From Carboxylicivirga mesophila (GTDB taxonomy: Bacteria > Bacteroidota > Bacteroidia > Bacteroidales > Marinilabiliaceae), in contig NZ_JAGUCN010000012.1 of the NCBI RefSeq assembly GCF_018271975.1, forward strand, positions 62,001 through 126,000: 64,000 bases of DNA, given 5' to 3'. The translations under genes were made by a program, and so were the position numbers. The notes under the pieces are model-generated. The model was not told the origin of the DNA, did no database searches, and worked only from the letters and a program-made list of their open reading frames with translations. Below, one piece after another: positions 1-9,258 of the stretch (the stretch's first letter is position 1; every line of letters begins with the position of its first letter).

Positions 1-81
1 AGGGTGTTGACAGGCAACATCCTCTTTTTTTATCCGATAAATTCTTCCTTTTTTATACTTTTGACGAAAATCAAGAATCAA

Positions 82-810
82 ATGACGGTTAAACCATATA
101 CATCCGAAGGATCAAAGAAATCTCAGGTGGCGGGCATGTTTAATAATATTGCGCCCAAGTATGACTTTTTGAATCATTTTTTGTCGCTGGGAATTGATAA
201 AATCTGGCGCAAAAAGGCCATCAACCTGCTAAAGGATATTGAGCAGCCTTTGGTGTTGGATGTGGCTACCGGTACCGGAGATTTGGCTCTGGAAGCTAAT
301 CGCAGACTAGGATGTAAGGTTGTGGGGGTAGATATCTCAACAGAAATGCTTAAAGTAGCTAGGGAAAAGATTGTCCGACGCAATTTGCAGGAGCATATAA
401 GCGTGCAGGAAGGCGACTCTGAGAATCTGCCATTTGAGGATAACCATTTTGATGCCGTGATGGTGGCTTTTGGTGTGCGTAATTTTGAGAATCTGAATAA
501 GGGATTGACAGATATGGCCCGCACCTTAAAAGTTGGTGGTAAAATGGTTGTCTTAGAATTTTCTAAGCCCGCCTATTTTCCATTTAAGCAGTTGTATTTG
601 TTTTACTTCCGTTATATTCTGCCGTGGTTGGGTGGAGTGATTTCCAAAGATAAGGCGGCTTATACTTATTTGCCCGAATCGGTGTTAAGCTTCCCGGATG
701 GCGAGCAATTTGATGCAGAACTGAAGAAGGCGGGTATGACACCGCTAAAACGCTACAAACAAACCATGGGCATTGCCACCATCTATTTATCAGAAAAGAG
801 AGCGCAATAA
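82..810 (+). CDS. ubiE: Demethylmenaquinone methyltransferase (UbiE/MenG)
   Basis: SAM-dependent methyltransferase for the last step of menaquinone synthesis; soluble, class I Rossmann fold. The 242-residue protein shows the family blocks YDFLNHFLSLGID (residues 27-39), SAM motif I DVATGTGDLAL (60-70) and VAFGVRNFENL (128-138), and its length is normal for the family. The frame is open upstream to position 4, but the extra residues are hydrophobic and unlike the family, so the ATG at 82 (MTVKPYTSEG) is chosen. In this phylum the quinone is menaquinone, so the demethylmenaquinone role is the relevant one. porT follows 44 bases later. ubiE-porT-trmH-tamL is, to my knowledge, a common Bacteroidota neighbourhood. 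Identification is secure. Confidence 0.95.
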   Translation: MTVKPYTSEGSKKSQVAGMFNNIAPKYDFLNHFLSLGIDKIWRKKAINLLKDIEQPLVLDVATGTGDLALEANRRLGCKVVGVDISTEMLKVAREKIVRRNLQEHISVQEGDSENLPFEDNHFDAVMVAFGVRNFENLNKGLTDMARTLKVGGKMVVLEFSKPAYFPFKQLYLFYFRYILPWLGGVISKDKAAYTYLPESVLSFPDGEQFDAELKKAGMTPLKRYKQTMGIATIYLSEKRAQ

Positions 811-854
811 AAACCACAATTCTAAGTTTATAAAGTAAATTCAATTCGCATCCA

Positions 855-1574
855 TTGAAAAAACTGGTTCTCTTTATAGTTGTTTTAGTACAGGTATGTG
901 CCGCTTCTGGTCAGGGTAAGAATAGCAGAATAGCTAATCTGCGCTCTTTTGATGAGCGCCCTCTGCACTTTGGGTTTCTTATTGGGATAAATACCATGGA
1001 CTTCAGAGTGTATAATACCGGAAAAGCTATAGATGAACAGGGGAATATGATGTATGGCGACGTGTTAACGTTGACGCCCGGATTGAATATTGGGATTGTT
1101 TCCAGTTATAAGCTGACCAGGGATTTGAATTTGCGCTTCCTGCCAGGCATTAGTTTCGGACAACGTAACCTCACTTATAATGTCTATGATAGAGAAGGTA
1201 ATTTCATCGAACAAAAGGAACCTATTAAAATTAAATCCACTTTTCTGGAGTTTCCGCTTTTGTTAAAGTACAATGCCTTTCGGATGCACAATGCCAAGCC
1301 ATACCTGGTGGGTGGTTTTAATACGCGTTACGATTTGGCTAAAAACAGGCAAGACAGGCTTTTGTTAACATCTTTGGATGGCTATGTAGAGTTTGGTGCA
1401 GGCTTCGACTTTTATCTAACTTACTTTCGCTTGTCTGTTGAGGCAAAAGCATCTATTGGTCTGGCCAATATTCTTAACCCCGAAGGTACTGGAGAGCCAG
1501 GAGATGAACCATACACTAAGGCACTGGATAAGCTGAAATCGCGTATTTTTTGCCTGACCTTCTATTTTGAATAA
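855..1574 (+). CDS. porT: PorT/SprT-like outer membrane barrel protein (type IX secretion)
   Basis: A 239-residue protein with a Sec signal peptide (residues 1 to about 19, ending in ASGQ) and alternating hydrophobic strands ending in an aromatic C-terminus (FCLTFYFE), as in 8-stranded outer membrane barrels. Length, the start of the mature part (RSFDERPLHFGFLIGIN) and the position directly after ubiE fit PorT, a protein needed for type IX secretion in Porphyromonas and gliding flavobacteria. The start is a TTG at 855; no in-frame ATG lies nearby that keeps the signal peptide. It may be co-transcribed with ubiE. A generic PorT-family barrel of unknown role is the alternative, because many paralogues carry this name; the neighbourhood favours true PorT. 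Confidence 0.8.
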   Translation: MKKLVLFIVVLVQVCAASGQGKNSRIANLRSFDERPLHFGFLIGINTMDFRVYNTGKAIDEQGNMMYGDVLTLTPGLNIGIVSSYKLTRDLNLRFLPGISFGQRNLTYNVYDREGNFIEQKEPIKIKSTFLEFPLLLKYNAFRMHNAKPYLVGGFNTRYDLAKNRQDRLLLTSLDGYVEFGAGFDFYLTYFRLSVEAKASIGLANILNPEGTGEPGDEPYTKALDKLKSRIFCLTFYFE

Positions 1575-1581
1575 ATTCAAT

Positions 1582-1589
1582 TACTTTTG
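1582..1589 (+). promoter_or_regulatory. Candidate Bacteroidota -7 element for the COG2509 gene
   Basis: TACTTTTG matches the TAnnTTTG consensus and lies 54 bases upstream of the ATG at 1644. No convincing -33 TTTG is present at the right distance, so this is tentative. Confidence 0.3.
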
Positions 1590-1643
1590 CGTTTTGATTT
1601 GATTCATTCCATTCCGGGGTGAACCTTTAATATTTGGTATAGC

Positions 1644-3218
1644 ATGAAGCGCGAAATTGTATTACGACTCTCTCCTAAAGATGCGGCTGATGATAAGTTA
1701 ATTAAGTCATTGGTTGCAAAAAAGATGAAGGTGTCACCTGATAAATTATCTTCTTTTAGAGTTGTGAAGCGTTCAATTGATGCACGTCAGAAGATCGTGT
1801 TGGTGCAGCTGCATATTGAGGCTTATGCCAACGCGAAGCCGCCCAAGGAAAAGCCAGTTGTATTTGAGTATCCTGATGTGAGCAATAAGCCGGAAGTGGT
1901 TGTGGTTGGTGCTGGTCCGGGTGGATATTTTGCTGCTTTACGTCTGCTTGAATTAGGATTAAAGCCAATCGTCCTTGAGCGAGGTAAAGGTGTCAATGAG
2001 CGCAAGAAGGATTTAGCCTTGCTTAATCGGAATGAATCTGTTAATACTGAATCAAACTATGCCTTTGGAGAAGGTGGTGCCGGTACATTCTCTGATGGTA
2101 AACTTTATACCCGGAGCACAAAGCGTGGCGATTTCAGAAAGGTGCTCGAAGTATTCCATTTTCACGGCGCCAGTGGTGATATTCTGATAGATGCTCATCC
2201 GCATATTGGTACAGATAAGTTGCCGGAAGTGATAAAGGCCATGCGTCAGTCTATTATAGATGCTGGTGGTGAAGTGCACTTTGATACGAAAGTGACCAAC
2301 GTGCTGTTAGATGGTCAGAAAATAACCGGCGTTGAAACACAATCTGGCCATAAGATAACAGGGGATGCTGTTATATTGGCAACGGGCCATTCGGCGAGGG
2401 ATATCTATTACATGCTCGATGAAAATAATGTTTTGCTCGAAGCCAAAACCTGGGCTATGGGCGTGAGGGTTGAACATCCGCAGGATTTAATCGATCAAAT
2501 ACAGTATCATTCACCTAAAGGCAGGGGAGAGTATTTACCTGCAGCCAGCTATAGTTTGTCATGTCAGATAGAAGAGCGCGGTGTGTATTCTTTTTGCATG
2601 TGCCCGGGAGGTTTTATTGTACCAGCTATGACGGATGCTGATGAGATGGTGGTGAACGGTATGTCGCCTTCGAAGCGTAACTCACCCTGGGCCAATTCGG
2701 GCATGGTTGTCGAAATCCGACCTGAAGATATTGGGGAATATCAGAATAAAGGTGTACTGGGCGGCCTGGAATATCAGAAGGAGCTGGAGCGCCTGGCATT
2801 TGTTAATGGGGGTCAGGGAGTTGTTGCTCCGGCACAGAGCCTGGCTGATTTTGTGGATGGCCAGTTGTCTTTTGATTTACCAGAGTGTTCATATGTGCCT
2901 GGCCTGGTGGCTTCACCGCTGCATTTTTGGTTGCCAGAGAATATTGGTCAACGTCTGCGTAAAGGATTTGAGTATTTTGACCGACGTGCTCGTGGTTTTG
3001 TCACCAACGAGGCCCTTGTTGTTGGGGTTGAAAGTCGTACTTCGTCGCCTGTTAGAATCCCCCGGGACAGGATGTCCTTTCAGCATGTGCAGATAGCCGG
3101 GTTATATCCGTGTGGCGAAGGTGCCGGATACGCCGGAGGAATTGCATCATCAGCCATTGATGGTGAAAAATGTGCTGAAAAGGCCTGGGAATTTGTGACC
3201 GGCAGGAGCTTAGATTAA
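1644..3218 (+). CDS. FAD-dependent dehydrogenase of the COG2509 family
   Basis: A 524-residue soluble flavoprotein. A dinucleotide-binding motif VVVVGAGPGGYFAALRLLE starts near residue 86 after an N-terminal alpha/beta domain of about 80 residues. A second FAD-contact motif, VILATGHSARD, lies near residue 245, and a C-terminal PCGEGAGYAGGI block binds the flavin near residue 490. This layout is typical of the uncharacterised COG2509 family; the substrate is not known. It sits between porT and the TrmH gene, which are often close together in this phylum, so it may be an insertion into a conserved neighbourhood. It ends 2 bases before the convergent TrmH gene. Confidence 0.85.
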   Translation: MKREIVLRLSPKDAADDKLIKSLVAKKMKVSPDKLSSFRVVKRSIDARQKIVLVQLHIEAYANAKPPKEKPVVFEYPDVSNKPEVVVVGAGPGGYFAALRLLELGLKPIVLERGKGVNERKKDLALLNRNESVNTESNYAFGEGGAGTFSDGKLYTRSTKRGDFRKVLEVFHFHGASGDILIDAHPHIGTDKLPEVIKAMRQSIIDAGGEVHFDTKVTNVLLDGQKITGVETQSGHKITGDAVILATGHSARDIYYMLDENNVLLEAKTWAMGVRVEHPQDLIDQIQYHSPKGRGEYLPAASYSLSCQIEERGVYSFCMCPGGFIVPAMTDADEMVVNGMSPSKRNSPWANSGMVVEIRPEDIGEYQNKGVLGGLEYQKELERLAFVNGGQGVVAPAQSLADFVDGQLSFDLPECSYVPGLVASPLHFWLPENIGQRLRKGFEYFDRRARGFVTNEALVVGVESRTSSPVRIPRDRMSFQHVQIAGLYPCGEGAGYAGGIASSAIDGEKCAEKAWEFVTGRSLD

Positions 3219-3220
3219 GC

Positions 3221-3988
3221 TTATTTAGCTTGTCGGCGAAATTCGGCACAGGTAATAGCTGTCGCAACAGATACATTTAACGACTCGGATGTTGGTATAT
3301 CTGCCGGGAAAGAAGGAATAAAAAGACGTTGGTTTACAAAGTCTTCAACCTCCTTGCTTATGCCTTTGCCTTCGTTGCCCATAACAATTAGTCCTTGATT
3401 GCTTAGTGTTTGTTTATAGATGTTTGTGCCGTCCAGAAAAGTGCCGTATACCGGCAGGTTCAATGCTTTGTAGGCTGTAAGAAATTTGATGGGTTCAACA
3501 TAGTGCAGGTTTACACGGCTGATTGCCCCCATGGTTGATTGTATTGTTTTGGGATTATAAATATCAGCACAGTTGAGTGAGCAAAATACATGCTCAATGC
3601 CAAACCAATCGGCTAGTCTGACAATGGTACCTAGATTACCTGGGTCCTGCACTTCATCAAGCAATAAACACAACTGACTGCTTAGCGAATGAATGCTATA
3701 CTTAACTTGCTTTTGCTCAAATATACCTATTACGCTGGGCGGGCTTTTTAGTGTCGATACCTTTTTTAGCTCCTCTGTTGTGGCCGAAATAAGTTCATCG
3801 GTCTTGCCAATAACTGCCTGGTTGTGATTGAGCCAATCATCAGTGGCTATTAGGGTTTTTGGGTTGCATGATGATTGAAGTAAATCTGTTACCAGCTTGG
3901 TTCCTTCTGCTACAAACATGCCATTTTGTTCTCTTATCTTCTTTCTGCTTAATGACAAAATGAACTTTTGCTTGTTTTTACTGAGCAT
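3221..3988 (-). CDS. TrmH/SpoU-family RNA 2'-O-methyltransferase
   Basis: A 255-residue protein with the layout of SPOUT RNA ribose methyltransferases: an N-terminal substrate-binding part (residues 1 to about 95, with FVAEGTKLVTDLL) and a C-terminal knotted SAM domain. Knot motifs are LLLDEVQDPGNLGTIVRLADW (near 108), IVMGNEGKGISKEV (near 208) and a final IPTSESLNVSVATAI, which carries the motif 3 Ser and Asn. It modifies rRNA or tRNA; the exact nucleotide cannot be told from sequence. It is transcribed away from tamL and converges on the COG2509 gene. The name rlmB is possible but not proven. Confidence 0.88.
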   Translation of the reverse strand: MLSKNKQKFILSLSRKKIREQNGMFVAEGTKLVTDLLQSSCNPKTLIATDDWLNHNQAVIGKTDELISATTEELKKVSTLKSPPSVIGIFEQKQVKYSIHSLSSQLCLLLDEVQDPGNLGTIVRLADWFGIEHVFCSLNCADIYNPKTIQSTMGAISRVNLHYVEPIKFLTAYKALNLPVYGTFLDGTNIYKQTLSNQGLIVMGNEGKGISKEVEDFVNQRLFIPSFPADIPTSESLNVSVATAITCAEFRRQAK

Positions 3989-4028
3989 ATCCCAATGATG
4001 TTTAAATTAGAATTGTGTTTATAGGGCG

Positions 4029-4036
4029 CAAAGTTA
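4029..4036 (-). promoter_or_regulatory. Candidate -7 element of the TrmH gene (minus strand)
   Basis: Read on the minus strand this is TAACTTTG followed by C, a match to TAnnTTTG, about 40 bases upstream of the TrmH start. No clear -33 element was found. Confidence 0.35.
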
Positions 4037-4124
4037 TAGCATATCAAGCGAATTAAATATCTTTATGGCAAAATAAGATAACTCATAGCCAAACCACCAT
4101 TACCACAGAGGAGTATTTGAACTA

Positions 4125-6443
4125 ATGAAGGGGCATCGTGTATTACTAGTTGTTGGATTGTTAATATTAGTCGGACTGTTTGGATGCCGATCTACAAAAT
4201 ACGTCCCTGAGGGTGAATACCTGCTCAATAAGGTGGAGGTCGATAATCAGGCAAAAGATATCTCCAACGAAGAAATTAAGTACTACATCCGTCAGAAAGA
4301 AAACGTTAAGATTCTTGGTTTCTGGCGCTTCCATATGGGCTTGTATAACTTGTCCGGTCGTGATAATAGCAAAGGTTTTAATCAGTGGTTGAGGCGTATT
4401 GGCGAGGAGCCTGTGCTGTATGATGAGCTGCTTAAGGAAAAGTCGAATGAGCAAATCAGCTTATTTCTCAAGAATAAAGGTTATTACAATGCTCAGGTGA
4501 GCGATACTGTTGTGTTTTATAATAATAAGAAAGCAAAGGTCAGGTACACAATAAATGCAGGTGATCGCTATAGTATTAACAAGCTCTCTTACCGTATTGA
4601 TGACGATTCTATCCGAAAGTATGTATATGCTGATACAGCTAAAACGGTTTTGAAGAGTGGAGCACCGTTTGATGCTGATTTGCATGATGACGAACGAAAG
4701 CGCATAACTCAGAATATGCGTAATGAAGGATATTATGGTTTTCGTAAGGAGTATGTTTACTTTCTGGCGGACAGCGCCATTGGTAATTATCGCGTCAACG
4801 ATTCTTTGATAATTGTTAAGGATCGCATTCAGGAAGCTGGTAAAGCCGACTCCATTATCAGTCACCGGAAATATAAAATTAAAGATGTTTATTTCATGGT
4901 GGGCTACGATCCTCAAAAGGCTGTTAGAAAAGGAGCCGATTATATGAATCAGTTCGATAGTCTGGAGTATGGAGGGTGTAAAATATTATATGCAGATAAT
5001 CTCGAGTTTAGGGCTGATGTATTGGTTAACTCAAACTATATATTCCCGGGCGATTATTATAACCAGCAATTGGTAGAGAAAACCCAACTGCTATTGTCGG
5101 AATTGCAGCTATTCCGCTTTGTTAATATTCGCTTTAAGATAGTTGAAGGCGAAAGTGACAGTGATGGAAATGGTATGCTGGAGTGTATTATTCAGTTGTC
5201 CTCATCAAAAATGCAAAGTTACACAGTTGATTTGGAAGGGACTAACTCATCAGGAAACCTTGGGGCTGCGGGTAGTTTCCGCTATAAGCATAAAAACTTC
5301 CTTCGTGGAGGCGAGGTATTTGATATGCGCTTTAGGGTGGCCGGCGAAAATCAGATTGCCAAAGATAAGAGCACATTTCAGACACTTGAGTATGGGGGTG
5401 ATGCTACACTGACTTTGCCAAAATTTATGGTGCCATTTAAGGTCGATAATTTCCGGAGGCGTTTTAATCCACGCACCAACTTTACATTATCATACAACTA
5501 TCAGCGACGCCCTGATTATACAAGAACCATCGCCAATGGGCGATTTGGTTATGCCTGGAAGTCATCACCTCTCGTGAGCCATTACCTGGCGCCGATTGAT
5601 TTTAGTGTAATTAACGTGCCTTATATACACCCCGACTTCAAAAGCAATATTGATAGCACTTTCTTGCGGTATAGTTATGAAGACCACCTTATAAGCAGTA
5701 CTTCCTATACGTTTACTTATAATGAACAATCAATCGCAGGTAATAAAAACTATCACTTCCTGCAAGCAAATATTCAGTCGGCTGGAAATATAATTGATGG
5801 CGTTGTTTCATTGTTTTCAAGTCGCGATGGGGAGGATTATAATGAGGTGCTGGGTATTAGGTATGCGCAATATATTAAGGCCGATATTGACTGGCGCTAT
5901 CACATGAATGTTAACCGAGCTAATTCCTTTGCTTACCGCTTGTTTGTCGGGGCCGGATATCCATACGGGAACCTGACGGTACTTCCTTTCGAGAAACGAT
6001 ATTTTTCTGGTGGTGCCAACAGTATCAGGGCATGGCCGGTACGAGGATTGGGACCCGGTTCCTATGAGGAAACACAGCTTAATTATTACAATCAAACCGC
6101 CGACATAAAGCTGGAAGCAAATGCTGAATATCGCTTTAAATTGTTTTGGTTACTCGAAGGCGCGTTTTTTGTGGATGTAGGTAATATCTGGACAATTCGT
6201 AACTCGGGCCATGAAGAAATTGATGCAAAGGGCTTATTTAAGTTTGATAAATTCTATAAGCAAATAGCTGTGGGAGTTGGTACTGGTGCCAGGTTAGACT
6301 TTAATTACTTTGTGTTTCGCCTCGATATGGGTATTAAGGCGCGAGATCCGATATTACCAGAAGGTCAGCGTTGGATCTTGGGAAGAAAAGCTATAACCTG
6401 GGATGATATGGCTTTTAATTTTGCCATTGGATATCCGTTCTAA
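4125..6443 (+). CDS. tamL: TamL-type outer membrane lipoprotein/beta-barrel (BamA superfamily)
   Basis: A 772-residue outer membrane protein combining a lipoprotein signal (lipobox around Cys21, LVGLFGC) with POTRA-like domains (about 30-370) and a C-terminal Omp85 barrel (about 380-772, ending in FAIGYPF). The sequence GGANSIRAWPVRGLGPGSY, near residue 633, is the conserved Omp85 loop carrying the (V/I)RG(F/Y/L) motif. The lipidated Bacteroidota form of TamA is called TamL and partners TamB in moving lipids or proteins to the outer membrane. No tamB is next to it. Start is the first ATG, which gives a proper signal peptide. The assignment as TamL rather than another Omp85 protein rests on the lipobox and the neighbourhood. 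Confidence 0.85.
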   Translation: MKGHRVLLVVGLLILVGLFGCRSTKYVPEGEYLLNKVEVDNQAKDISNEEIKYYIRQKENVKILGFWRFHMGLYNLSGRDNSKGFNQWLRRIGEEPVLYDELLKEKSNEQISLFLKNKGYYNAQVSDTVVFYNNKKAKVRYTINAGDRYSINKLSYRIDDDSIRKYVYADTAKTVLKSGAPFDADLHDDERKRITQNMRNEGYYGFRKEYVYFLADSAIGNYRVNDSLIIVKDRIQEAGKADSIISHRKYKIKDVYFMVGYDPQKAVRKGADYMNQFDSLEYGGCKILYADNLEFRADVLVNSNYIFPGDYYNQQLVEKTQLLLSELQLFRFVNIRFKIVEGESDSDGNGMLECIIQLSSSKMQSYTVDLEGTNSSGNLGAAGSFRYKHKNFLRGGEVFDMRFRVAGENQIAKDKSTFQTLEYGGDATLTLPKFMVPFKVDNFRRRFNPRTNFTLSYNYQRRPDYTRTIANGRFGYAWKSSPLVSHYLAPIDFSVINVPYIHPDFKSNIDSTFLRYSYEDHLISSTSYTFTYNEQSIAGNKNYHFLQANIQSAGNIIDGVVSLFSSRDGEDYNEVLGIRYAQYIKADIDWRYHMNVNRANSFAYRLFVGAGYPYGNLTVLPFEKRYFSGGANSIRAWPVRGLGPGSYEETQLNYYNQTADIKLEANAEYRFKLFWLLEGAFFVDVGNIWTIRNSGHEEIDAKGLFKFDKFYKQIAVGVGTGARLDFNYFVFRLDMGIKARDPILPEGQRWILGRKAITWDDMAFNFAIGYPF

Positions 6444-6755
6444 GCAAGATGTAAACAATCGTTAAACTTCTTTTAAAACTCCAAAAGAGGCAGTTGGATT
6501 TACAGAATTACAAAGTGCTCTTTTTTTACAATTCTGCCTGTTTTTAAATCTGCTTGTTTGCTGAAAGCTATTGATTGACAAAAATATAAGTGATATTTGT
6601 CATGTGTTCAGCTTTTAATTTGTAATCAATTTGTGGCAATAAGTGTAAGCGATAGGAGGTTAGTGGGTGAATAAATGTAATTTTTTCTCGATGTTTTTCA
6701 CTAATTTCGTAGAGTTTTTTAGAAAAGTATTATTTCGAACTATAAATTAAAAGCT
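6444..6755. other. 312-base intergenic region between tamL and fbaA
   Basis: No reading frame of note. It contains a possible tamL terminator (6488-6545) and, 46 bases before fbaA, the sequence TAATTTCG at 6702-6709, one base off the TAnnTTTG promoter element. The stretch is AT-rich; I see no riboswitch or small RNA signature. Confidence 0.5.
6488..6545 (+). terminator. Possible terminator after tamL
   Basis: Inverted repeats AGGCAG/CTGCCT (6488-6493 with 6534-6539) and CAGAATT/AATTCTG (6503-6509 with 6530-6536) precede five T residues. The two stems share bases and the loop is long, so the call is weak. Confidence 0.35.
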
Positions 6756-7832
6756 ATGAAGCGAGTATTAGATGTTGTAAAACCTGGTGTTGTTACTGGT
6801 GATGACTTAGGTAAACTTTTAGCAGTAGCAAAAGAAGAAGGTTTTGCAATGCCTGCTGTAAATGTTGTTGGTACAGATTCAATTAATGGTATTCTTGAGG
6901 CTGCAAAGGCAGTTAACTCTCCTGTAATGATTCAGCTTTCAAATGGTGGAGCTGCATTCTATGCTGGTAAAGGTTTAAAGTTAGAAGGTCAGCAAGCACA
7001 AGTATTGGGTGCAGTTTCGGCTGCGAAACATGTTCATACTTTGGCTGAAGCTTATGGGGTGCCTGTTGTGTTGCACACAGACCACGCTGCTAAGAAATTA
7101 TTGCCTTGGATTGACGGATTATTGGATGCCAGCGAAAAGCATTTTGCAGAAACTGGTAAGCCTTTATTTAGCTCACACATGCTTGACCTTTCAGAGGAGC
7201 CATTAGAAGAAAATATTGCTATCTGTAAAGAATACTTAGCTCGCATGAGCAAAATGGGTATGACTTTAGAGATTGAATTAGGTATTACTGGTGGTGAAGA
7301 AGATGGTGTTGACAACTCTGATGTAGATAATGCATTGCTTTATACTCAGCCAGAGGAGGTATGTTATGCATACGAACAATTGTTGGAAGTGTCTCCAAAC
7401 TTCACTGTTGCAGCTTCATTTGGTAATGTGCACGGTGTTTACAAGCCAGGTAACGTTGTATTGAAGCCATCTATTCTTGATGATTCTCAGAAATACATCC
7501 AGAAGAAGCATAATACAGCAGAAAAGCCTGTTAACTTTGTTTTCCATGGTGGTTCAGGTTCTACACTTGAGGAAATTCGTGAAGCAATCAGCTATGGTGT
7601 AATTAAGATGAATATCGATACTGATACACAGTGGGCTACTTGGGATGGTATCCGTAAGTTTGAGGCTGCTAATCGCGATTACCTGCAAGGTCAGATTGGA
7701 AACCCTGAAGGTGACGACAAACCAAATAAGAAGTACTATGATCCTCGCGTATGGTTACGTAAAGGACAAGAGACTTTGGTTGAGCGTTTGAAAGTGGCTT
7801 TCGAAGATCTTAACTGCATCGATCGTCTGTAA
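6756..7832 (+). CDS. fbaA: Class II fructose-1,6-bisphosphate aldolase
   Basis: Zinc-dependent aldolase that splits fructose 1,6-bisphosphate into dihydroxyacetone phosphate and glyceraldehyde 3-phosphate; cytosolic glycolysis and gluconeogenesis. At 358 residues it matches the long FbaA (class IIA) form of E. coli. LHTDHAAKKLLPWIDG places the catalytic Asp109 and zinc ligand His110 at the E. coli numbers. Further motifs are LEIELGITGGEEDG (zinc-site Glu, residues 172-185), FGNVHGVYKPG and the FHGGSGS phosphate loop. Codon choice is restricted, as expected of a strongly expressed gene. It appears monocistronic, with a strong terminator after it. Confidence 0.97.
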   Translation: MKRVLDVVKPGVVTGDDLGKLLAVAKEEGFAMPAVNVVGTDSINGILEAAKAVNSPVMIQLSNGGAAFYAGKGLKLEGQQAQVLGAVSAAKHVHTLAEAYGVPVVLHTDHAAKKLLPWIDGLLDASEKHFAETGKPLFSSHMLDLSEEPLEENIAICKEYLARMSKMGMTLEIELGITGGEEDGVDNSDVDNALLYTQPEEVCYAYEQLLEVSPNFTVAASFGNVHGVYKPGNVVLKPSILDDSQKYIQKKHNTAEKPVNFVFHGGSGSTLEEIREAISYGVIKMNIDTDTQWATWDGIRKFEAANRDYLQGQIGNPEGDDKPNKKYYDPRVWLRKGQETLVERLKVAFEDLNCIDRL

Positions 7833-7861
7833 AAAAAACTTAAGAGTTTAAATATCATTAT

Positions 7862-7898
7862 AAAGAGGCACGGGTTTTGTACTTGGTGCCTCTTTTTT
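7862..7898 (+). terminator. Rho-independent terminator of fbaA
   Basis: Perfect 8-base stem AGAGGCAC/GTGCCTCT with a 14-base loop, followed by a run of six T. Confidence 0.85.
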
Positions 7899-7932
7899 AA
7901 TTATATTGTAACGGATTAAATAACAAGTAAGT

Positions 7933-9249
7933 ATGAGTGCTACATCAAGAGATGGTTTTACAAATAAGTTTGGAGTTATTGCTGCAGCGGCAGGTTCAGC
8001 TGTAGGTTTGGGAAATATCTGGCGTTTCCCTTATGTTGCCGGTGAAAATGGGGGAGGTGCCTTTTTGTTGGTTTACCTTCTTTTTATTGTGATGATTGGT
8101 CTGCCAGTAATGTTATCTGAATTATTGATCGGACGTAGGGCTCAAAAAAGTGTATTCGGTGCCTTCCGAACACTGGCTCCTGATAAGCCACTATTTATGT
8201 CAGTTGGTATAATGGGAGTTGGTGCGGCTTTTATGATTCTGGCATTTTATGCTGTTGTGGCTGGCTGGACCATGGAATACACCTATCTGGCTATAACAGA
8301 TAGTTTATCAGATATGACTCCTTCAGAGTTAAGTGCTTTCTTTAGTGAGTTTCAAACCTCTACCGTAGGTCCTCTGGTGTGGGTTGGTGTTTTTATGATA
8401 TTGACCGCTGGTATAGTGATAGGTGGCGTAAAAAATGGTATTGAAAAATATACGAAGATTTTGATGCCTTTGTTGCTGGTTATTATTATCATCTTAAGTA
8501 TCAAATCGGTTAGCCTTGAAGGTGCGCATGCTGGTTTGGCATTTTTGTTTAAACCTGATTTTTCCAAGCTAAGTGGGGATGTAATATTAGAGGCTTTAGG
8601 TCAGGCCTTCTTTTCTTTAAGTATTGGTATGGGAGTGATTGCAACATATGGTTCTTACATCCAAAAGAAGGAAAATCTAATTCACACTGCTGTCTCTGTT
8701 TCTTTTGCTGATAGCTTAATTGCTGTATTGGCGGGAGTGGCTATTTTTCCTGCCGTTTTTGCTTTTGGTATCGATCCAAGTTCGGGGCCTGGTTTAGTTT
8801 TTGAAACGCTGCCAAATGTATTTAATAGCATGCAAGGCGGATATATTTTTTCTGTTGCATTCTTTATTTTGCTGGTGATTGCAGCGCTCACTTCATCCGT
8901 TTCCTTGCTGGAAGTTGTGGTCGCCTATTTTGTGGAAGAACTCGGGTTAACTCGTAAGAAGGCAACCATTATAGCTGCGGGTAGTATATCTGTTTTAGGT
9001 GCGTTCTGTGTCTTGTCTGATGGCGCTTTTAAATTCTTTGACTGGACTTCTTCAAATATTTTATTGCCATTAGGAGGTATTCTGATTGCTGTATTTGCAG
9101 GATGGGTGCTAGGTAAGGCTAAGGTAGCAGACGAACTGAAAGCACACGGCGGTAAAATTTATTTGACAGGCGTGTTGATGGTTATTCTCAAGTTTATTGC
9201 TCCATTGGCTATTAGTGCAGTATTCTTACATGGCCTTGGTTTACTTTAA
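7933..9249 (+). CDS. Sodium-dependent transporter of the NSS (SLC6-like) family
   Basis: A 438-residue inner membrane protein with about 11-12 hydrophobic segments. The first helix carries the family signature AAAGSAVGLGNIWRFPYVAGENGGGAF, in which the unwound GSAVGLGN stretch forms the Na+ and substrate sites in LeuT. Proteins of this family import amino acids or related amines with sodium; the substrate cannot be predicted. It starts 100 bases after fbaA beyond a terminator and is followed after 9 bases by the helix-hairpin-helix gene, so those two probably share a transcript. Length fits short bacterial NSS members such as MhsT. Confidence 0.92.
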   Translation: MSATSRDGFTNKFGVIAAAAGSAVGLGNIWRFPYVAGENGGGAFLLVYLLFIVMIGLPVMLSELLIGRRAQKSVFGAFRTLAPDKPLFMSVGIMGVGAAFMILAFYAVVAGWTMEYTYLAITDSLSDMTPSELSAFFSEFQTSTVGPLVWVGVFMILTAGIVIGGVKNGIEKYTKILMPLLLVIIIILSIKSVSLEGAHAGLAFLFKPDFSKLSGDVILEALGQAFFSLSIGMGVIATYGSYIQKKENLIHTAVSVSFADSLIAVLAGVAIFPAVFAFGIDPSSGPGLVFETLPNVFNSMQGGYIFSVAFFILLVIAALTSSVSLLEVVVAYFVEELGLTRKKATIIAAGSISVLGAFCVLSDGAFKFFDWTSSNILLPLGGILIAVFAGWVLGKAKVADELKAHGGKIYLTGVLMVILKFIAPLAISAVFLHGLGLL

Positions 9250-9258
9250 CCTTTACAT

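Noticed and set aside
4461-4916. 151-codon frame antisense to tamL
   Set aside because: No start context, promoter or recognisable domain; tamL coding signal on the other strand is clear.
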